From: Enoplolaimus lenunculus
Taxonomy: Eukaryota; Nematoda; Enoplea; Enoplida; Thoracostomopsidae
Length of the DNA stretch: 64,000 nt
Direction: 5' to 3'
Assembly (NCBI GenBank): GCA_030248215.1
Contig: JASANG010000768.1
Coordinates: 62,001-126,000 of the forward strand
The first letter of the stretch is position 1; every line of letters begins with the position of its first letter. A model generated the notes under the pieces. The model ran no database searches. It was not told the DNA's origin and worked only from the letters and a program-made list of their open reading frames with translations. Positions 36,401 to 45,400 of this stretch are shown here, piece after piece. The position numbers were made by a program, and so were the translations under genes.

Positions 36401-39400
36401 TACAAAATTGTATTTCAGGGCCCAGTTGGCGTCGGAACAGATCGACCACAGGCTCAACTTCACGTTCAAGGTGATATGCATGTCGTAGGCAAAGTCACTA
36501 ATCCTTCAGACCAAAGATTGAAAGAAAACATTCGAGAAGTGAGTGACAATTTAATTTTTGACTTCAGCATTTTTTGAGTCTTAAAATACGCGTTTTTACT
36601 AAAATTACACACACAAACAAGCTTTCCAAATTCTCATATGTAAACCGTTTATTTATGTAATTTTTCACAATATCATGCGTACACCAGGTGACTTTTGAGG
36701 AGGTTGTATGATGAACGCTGAAGCAAAAAAAAAGCTGTAGTGTGCTGCACACTGAAGCAAAAACAACTTCAGTGCGTTCCACATTGAAGCAAGAAACTTC
36801 ATTGTCAATCACACTACCCATCACCTCAAAAGTCACCTGGTGTATGCATGATATTGTGCAACTTGTATTAGCTAAAATGGAAGTTTTTTAAATGTAAAAA
36901 ATAACATCTGATATTGCTTTTGTACAATATCAGTTCAAGTTGATTACTTCAACTTGAGGAAGTTAGCTATGTATCCACGCTTTAATTTTTAAATATTTTC
37001 AATCCTATACGATACAATGTACATACTGTTTACGCTAAATAATGTATCTAGTGCCTTAATCGACTGGTAAGTAATCGTAAGATAGAAATAATGCTAAGGA
37101 GTAAAAACTCACTGAGTTGCGGGACCGCAGCCGAGGTGGGGGCAGGGGGGCTCAGCCCTATTTGAAAAATTTTGGCTCCTCTCAAACGTCGTTTCTATTA
37201 ATACTGAGCGGAAAGTTGCACTTGATTTTCTAAATACAATTAATGTTTTGAGAAATTAGGCAAAAATGTTTTAGATTAATACGTCGCGAGCGTTAGAAAA
37301 CATTGCAAATATGCGAATTGTTCGTTACGATCTCAAACCGGAAGTATGCGAGCAATTTGGTATCCGGCCGGAAACTCATGTTGGTGTCATCGCTCAAGAG
37401 GTCGCTCAAGTCATACCGGATGCAGTCATTGACGACGGACCTTATTTAAGAGTTGATGGGGTACGCTAATAGTTTTAGCGTATTACGTTTGAAAGTCACC
37501 TGGTGTACGCATGTTATTGTGGAAGTTGCATATAATAATAATAACAATAATAATAATAATAAAATAATAATAATAATAACATATATAGATATATTATAAT
37601 ATAATATAATGTATAATACGTTGCACGGCATAGTATGTTTGTTGGCAGCATTAATGTTGATATATGGTCGACATCAAATGCAGTTGGAGAAACGGGCTGT
37701 GTAGCGTAGTGGTAGAACGTTTGTCTGCAAAACTGAATATGATTTAGAACTCAGCTCCGTGTCCGCATTTCTTGTTGCTTAAATGGTGAGGTAGGATTGG
37801 AACATTTGAACTGCAAAGCTTTGGCGTACGATTAGACTTTATGTTTAGGCTTAAGTTTCTGTTTAGGCTTAGGGTTAGGCTTAGTACGCAGGCCTCTTTG
37901 AGTTGGCATCAGTCAAGGTTTATATTGAAATTTTTGTTTATATATTTCAGAATCGGTTATTTTTCGAAAGCGCTGCCGCCGTCAAAGAATTGTGTACGTT
38001 GACAGGAAATTTAGAATACAAAATCGATGAAGTAACAAAGCTCACAAATCAGTTTAAGCGTCTCAAACTGTATCGACTTGGCTCGTTGCGGTCAACGACA
38101 ACTGCAAATTCGGTCTCGACGTTCAGGTACAGACACTGTTTTTATTATTTCTAAATTTAATGAAATTCATTTAAATTTTAAAAAGTATTGTGTTAAATTT
38201 AGTGAATTTCAATTTTAACAAGAATTGTGTTAAATTTAACAAATTTCATAATTAAAAAGTATTGTGTTAAATTTAACACATTTCAATTTTAAAAAGAATT
38301 GTGTTAAAACAAATTTTAATTTTAAAAAAGAATTGTGTTAAATTTAACAAATTTCAATTTTAAAAAGTATTGTGTTAAATTTAATAAATTTCAATTTTAA
38401 AAAGAATTGTGTTAAATTTAATAAATTTCAATTTTAAAAAGAATTGTGTTAAATTTAACAAATTTTGATTTTAAAACTATTGTGTTAAATAACAATTTTT
38501 GACTTTAATAAAAATTATTTTATTATATTTGATATTATGAACTAAATTGTGTTGGTGACACGTGTTTGGGTGTAAGGTTGAATTTAACATATTTTAATTT
38601 TCAAGCTATTGTGTTTAATGTGACATTTTTTAATTAAAAAAAGGTTATTGTGTTTAAATTTCACATTTTTTGATCTAGTTTTTTTGTTAAATTAAGCACA
38701 GAAAGTAATCTTCATTAAGCAACCTGATTGTATATATGCACGTAAGTGTGTGTAAAGCAAATGTTGCCATGCCTGTGCACTTATACCGGTATAAGAAGTT
38801 GTTGCAATGACCGCGTGATGTAGTGGTAGCACGAGGGTCGAAGTTCGATTCTCGGTGTTGTCATTAACTTTGGCAAAACTTCAAAAAGGAGTCGTGCAGA
38901 CCGTATAGTACCAACGCTGATATGGTTATTGTTCATAACTGTTTCCAATTTTGCACAAATGTGATGTCGTAATTTTAGCATTAATACTTCGTGTGGCCCA
39001 CCACCCTACAGTAGCGTAGACGGAAAATGCCGATCATCAACGGCGCCGAGCTCTCCAACGGCAGGTCGGAAAAAGTCCTTTGATAATTCAATCGAAACGG
39101 ACTTTCCAAAGGACTTTTCATCCGCCGTTCGGCCAGTAAAAGCAGCCCGGCCTGGTGATTCTGTTAGTCGGCCAGCAAGCATGGCAGGGTCGCTTGCACC
39201 GGCGCGCAGTGAATGCTCCAAAGCTGCGAGTAATTGCAACCGATGTGGCAAAAAGCGTTGCACATCTCATTAGTAAGTGTTTGAGTAGTTTGAGAGTACT
39301 TTAACGTAATTGTGGTATGGTGTGTGCGTGCAAGTTACTGTGGAAGATGCATTATTAGAACGTTTTTTACACAATTTGACGAATGGTTTTATGTTTTTCA

Positions 39401-42400
39401 ATTTTAAATTTAATTTTTTCATTTTTGTTTCAGTCATGAATGTTCGACAACGGAAAACACGAACAACTCCAACACTGGATCATTATGCAACAACAAAATC
39501 TTACAAGCAAGCATCGTAGCGCTAGTAATCATTATGGCTATCTGGTTAGTTTACTTTTTCAATTATTTGAATTTTCGTTTCAAATAAGTTTCATTTTTCA
39601 CGTTTCTAACAGTTGTTAATATTTAAATTGATCTTAAACCAAGAATTCGAAATTAGAATTCTATTTAAATCATTTTTCAACTTAAAATGTTACATTTTAG
39701 GAATTTTACAATTAAACTGTTAATTTGTTAAAAATAATTTGTATTGTAAAACTTGCTTAAATCAACACCATTTAAACACTCTTTAGACAAAAACTAGCGG
39801 CCTTAAGATTCAAGTCAAACGCTCTACCATTGCGCCACGTAGCCCGTCTTTTCAACTGCATTTATAGTCGTCGATATTATAAGTATGCAACTGGGTACAT
39901 TTTGTGCAACGAAAACGTTGTTTGCGTTTGCAAACGAATATATTTTTTACCAGGTATTAGAACAGCCAAAATGCTGGTTGCTTGCCCAACATACTAGGGG
40001 GTGAGGCTTGAAATATTTCAGGAGAGGTCTGCGACTTTAACCTCTTCGGGGGGATGGTGGGGTGGGTAGAATATTTCTACGGGTAACGAACCCACCAGCC
40101 ACTTCTAAACAAATGCTAGCTGCGAAAAATACATTTAAATGCACAAAAAAAGAAAATAATGCGAAGATTTCGGTTTTTTTCAATAAAAGTTTTAAAATCA
40201 TTCCAATTTCAGTTTAATTGCAATGGCAACACTGTATATATTGGACTGGACCCAACGTCGATATATGTACCAACAAGGATTTCAACAGTTTCTCATGCAA
40301 CAAACAACGTAAGTCTAACGTTATTCTCAAATAGCTATAGCATCTATCAGGGTTCCAACCGGAACTAGATTTTGTCGGAAGCTGAATCGGAATCGGAATC
40401 AAGTTTTAGTATATCTTTTAAAAAGTTAAAAGTGTATGACTTAACTTTTGTTGGAGTATGCCTGTTTCTGTAACTGTTCACAGTTTCAGTTAAAATTGTT
40501 TATATAGCTGACGGAGTACACGTAACAACTCGGAATATTTACCAAGAAAAAACCAACAGAATAATTGCAAATGAACGAAACACAACGAAACAAACAAAAT
40601 CTAAGTTCAATCATCTTAAAAACTCATTGCCGAAAAATCACAATTCCGGCATTGGAACAGCAGTCAGCCGTAATCCGAATCGGAAGTCAAATTTTGCCGG
40701 AATTTTAGCCGGAATCGGACTTCCGATGGAACCCTGGCATCTATCATCAGTTAGCGATAGGTTTTCAAACAACAAACAGATCATATGAAAATTAAACCAT
40801 TCTACTGGACGTTGCTCTATTTAAAGCTTTAGGCTGATTTTTTTGCTTATGCTTTATGGTTGAGCTATGCTTTACTGAGCCGAACGCCGGCCCGCGCCGC
40901 CAAAAGCTCATGCGCTGCGGCGTGCGATAATTTTAATAAAAATGTCACAGTGCCGCACATCGGCACGCGTCGCTTCCGACGGTGCGCGGCGAGTATAGCG
41001 CAACAATTAGGCTTTGGCTTAGTTATAGGTTTATGGTTACGCTGTGGTTTAGACTTAGGAATATGCTTATACTACTGTTACGCCGCTCAAAGTATCATTG
41101 GCCGATATTTTGTAACCTGTTTTAAAAAAACTACGCTGTATTGTATTGATACTGGTTTCAGAACTCAAAATCCAATCGATATATCTGGTTCGAACGGAAG
41201 CATGAAGCTCGGACCTGGACAAAGTAAGCCAATTTCGCTCTACAGTTGAACCCTTTGTAGTCTCAATCCAGACCCGTAGCCAGCTCACCTTGCTAGGTGG
41301 GGCTAAAAAATTTTCGTGTGGGGCATTCAAGGGTTTTGAATGAGTTATAAGAAAGGTTGAAAATTTTTTAGAGGGGGCAACATTTTTCCAGGGGGCTGAG
41401 CCACCCCGGCCCCTCCCCCTCTTGGCTACAGGCCCGTCTCAACCATTATGGTACTTACAATGTTACGTATACTGTGCAATTAATTCTCATAGGCTTGGCA
41501 GGCACACTGCAAAAAAATGGTGAGTCAAATTGACTCTCTCCGAAATCGACTTTTCCGGACAACACAAAGTGAGTCAAAATTCGACTCCACCAGAGTCAAA
41601 TTCAACTCACTGAGCGGCACCGCTTTGATTTTTGTAGTCAAAAAAGTTTACACGAACCAAATCAAAATCGAAATAGTAAAGGACCTCCAACCTTGAAAAT
41701 GACTAAAATGGCAATTGACTTTTCGATCGTTTCACTCACAAAGTTTCCTTCACAATAATGGATTAGTCACATTAACAGATTGGCCTGCGCTACCTGTCAC
41801 GTCTTGGGATGGGGTTAACGAGTGACAAATTTTAAAAATATCACTCGTTAACCCCAAGACATTAATTTTCACTTCATCACCACCCCGACGGATAGCGACG
41901 CATGTGGACTGCCGTTTTTGGATCAGCAGCTGTATTTGTAATCATTTTGAAAAGCAAACCCTACTCATTATTTGAATCTCTTCAATTACACTGTCTTATT
42001 TAATATAGCAAACCAAGACAGCAATCTTTGCCAAAAAAATAAATTTTTGAAATTTTCAAATCTGCAATATATTTTCAAGTATTTCAAATATTTATTTTGA
42101 AATTTTTGAATTTTTCCTGTATTACATTTTTCAAGTTATTATCGCCGAAATATCAAGCACATCGCCACCGGAAATAATTATACCGTATCGTCCGGTTAGC
42201 AGTGACCTGTACAACTCGTATCTGCCGGAACCTCTGTATCCTTGCGCATCTGACCAAGCATCTGATCCAATAAGCTGTCCTACGTTCTGTTGCCAATCAG
42301 AATCATTGAATGATGGTAAAATCTGGGATTTACCCAGTCGTCAAAATCCAGACCGAATGACGTCTGCTCGCCTGGACGGATCTGGGATAGCGGAAAATAA

Positions 42401-45400
42401 CAGCGAAGAGCGTTTGGTGTTAATTGATGATATCCCAGATTTGGAAAAAGTCGACGATGTAAACGGTAAGTAATGACGTGGCCGTGTGAAATCTAAGGCT
42501 CGCGAGGCGCCCCAAAGTCAACATGAGAACCCAGCGAAAAGTTAATAAGAATTTTCCACGGCTCATATAAGCTTAGGTGCATTCAACATCTTGAAACAAT
42601 ATTTTTCTGAGTTAAAACATTAACATTAAACTCACTCTGAGCTGATTTAATTCCGGATGAGTTGATCATTTAACTCAAAATGAGTTCTATCACTTCAGAT
42701 CTCTGAGTACTAAATAACCTAATTCAGACTCAGTGTTTCAACTCATTCTGAATTAAAAGTAGTTCACTAGATTTGAAAGTGTAAAAATGTTTCATCATGG
42801 ACGCAACCAGAAATGTGGAAAAGGGTCACATTCTATTAAAATTTCAAAGGTTGTTTCTTGTTTTTGAAACAATTTTTAAAAACAGGACAAAATTGACAAC
42901 AAAGTTTTACTCATAATTAAACCTGTTTGTCTCTTTGCTTTCAGCTGTTTACAATAATCAAAATTTAATGGAAATCGACCTAAAATCGCATCATTTTAAG
43001 TCAATTCGACTGAGAATTTAAGTGTTTAAATATTTAACTTTAAACAACTATATATTAATTTGTTTTTGTTAATTTTACAGATGAAAATACAACATTTCAA
43101 ATTGGAATCGACATGTCTCATGATTATAAGTTGCGTCGTAGTTCGAAAACAACAGATGATGACGATTCGATTGATGGATCAACGTATCAGCAATATGAAT
43201 TGTACAATATGGATACCGTTCCTGACAATTTAGGTACTTAGAAATAGGCTTTAGGTTTAGGTTTAGGCTTTGTTTTAAGCTTACGTTACAATTGAGTTAT
43301 ACTTTACTGTGCCAGACGCCGCCGCGGGCCATTATGCGTAGCTAACAAAAATATACGCAAACGCGTCGGGGTGCGGTGAGTAAGGCGCAACCCTTTTATT
43401 TTACGCTGCTTAAACTTTGGTTTATGCTTAGGTTTTCAGTCAAATTTAAGTTTAGAATTAGGATTAGGTGTAAGCTTAGGATAAATAGGCTTTGGATTGA
43501 AAATAGGTCGAAGCTGTTCAGGTTAAGTTATTGAAAGTGACGTTTGTCTGTTGTATTCTAATAGTTAACGAGTTTATGGCATGAAAATATTAATTTCAGA
43601 GGTGTGAGTACGCGAAATAATAACTTTTTCGGCCCGTGGAAAGATCAGGCGGAACGTTTTTTCTGTGGGAATAGAATAGTGTAAGCTTAAGCTTTAAAGT
43701 AATTTTTTCGTCTGCTTGGGCTTAGGCTTAGGCTCAGGCTTAGGCTTAGGAATATGCGTATAATACTGTTCCTCCCCTGTTCTTTACATTGGACAATTTT
43801 TGAAAGCTTTTTTTGCATTAAAACGGGGTTGGTGAGTTGAAGCCATGTTACTATATCCATTACTTAACTGATTCTGATGCCTAAGTATCATTTACCAGAA
43901 TTATATTAACCAATAAGAATGAGCAATATATTTGCTAGAAATGTGCGGCCACTGCGTAGAACAGATACGTAACAGTACACTGCAAAAAATGGTGGATCAA
44001 ATTGACTCTCTTCGAATTAGGCTTTGTCAAACGTGCAACTCCAGTGAGTCAAATTTGACTTAGTTGGTGTAGTCCTTTAGAGCCTATTTCGGAGAGACTC
44101 AATTTAACTCTCCATTTTCTGCAGTGTAGTATAAGCATATTCCTAAGCCTAAGTGTAAGCAAAAAAATTAGTCTATACGCTTAAGGGCTCATGTTACTTT
44201 TAGGGGATTCCAGGTTTCTGGTGTGGTCTATAAATGAGGTTTAAATTCTAAATTACATTTTTTGCTTAGCCTTAGACTTTTAGGTATAGGAACGCATTTT
44301 TGCAACGACGCTTCGGCTTAGCCGTAGGCTTAGGAATACGTTTAATTGACTGTTGTGCCCTTAAAAATAACATTGGCCGCTTAAGCTTACTCTATTGAAA
44401 AGTTTTAAAACGGACATGATTTCGCTCCATTTACAAAACAGATTGAAAATTTACTAAGGTGGGGCTAATTTGGATGACAGGGTAGGCTGAGGTTAATATT
44501 CCAAGAATTTACCTGAAAATGTTGTTGTTTTTTCAACAGATCGTACGTTGATAAGCAGCGATAATTACTTACGTACAAAACGTGAAACGACAGCCAATCA
44601 AGATGACGGTTAGTTTTTTAGTAAATATGACCGATAGTCTAAACTAACAACATCCTGAAGTTGGAAATGTGAGCTTAGCGAATAAGATTGTACCCTTTAA
44701 TTACTTACGTACAAAACGTGAAACGACAGCCAATCAAGATGACGGTTAGTTTTTTAGTAAATATGACCGATAGTCTAAACTAACAACATCCTGACGTTGG
44801 AAATGTGAGCTTAGCGAATAAGATTGTACCCTTTCAGTAATATTTATTAATCGCCATAAAAAATTGCACATTTTGGATTTTTTGGCCGGCGTCAATCGCT
44901 TATTCTCAATTTTTTTAAATATTTTTAATAAATTTTTGAAATAATAAATCAGAGTTTAGGTTCAGAATTTTAACATTTTTTATTTGAAGTTTCATGAAAT
45001 AAGCAAATTATTGTAATTAAATTATGTTGAAAACATTGAATAAAAACTTTAAATTGAGGTTTGAGATTTTTCAAAAAAGCTTGTAGTCAAATTGGTGATT
45101 GATCTTACAGTTACTCAAAAAAGCCTTCGATGGAAAATTAACGCTGTAGTGACCCGAATAAGAGGAAGGTAATATAAGAGGGGGTCCCCATTTTGAGTTC
45201 ATAATTAAGAGGAGTCCGTAACCGTATTAAGAGTCCGTAAGCGGATAGAGTCCATAAACCCTTATTAGAGTGTATAAATGTCAATTATCTATAATTGTTG
45301 TGCATGAATGACTACAGAATCAAATAAAGTTGAGTTCGAAATTTTAAAGCATACTGAAGTTTTGAAAGTAACATTCCAAAGTATAACCTTGCATATATCG

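Noticed and set aside
44699-44746. Second, duplicated MYRF exon
   Set aside because: The duplicated part has a donor but no acceptor (CCCTTTAA in place of TTTCAACAG).
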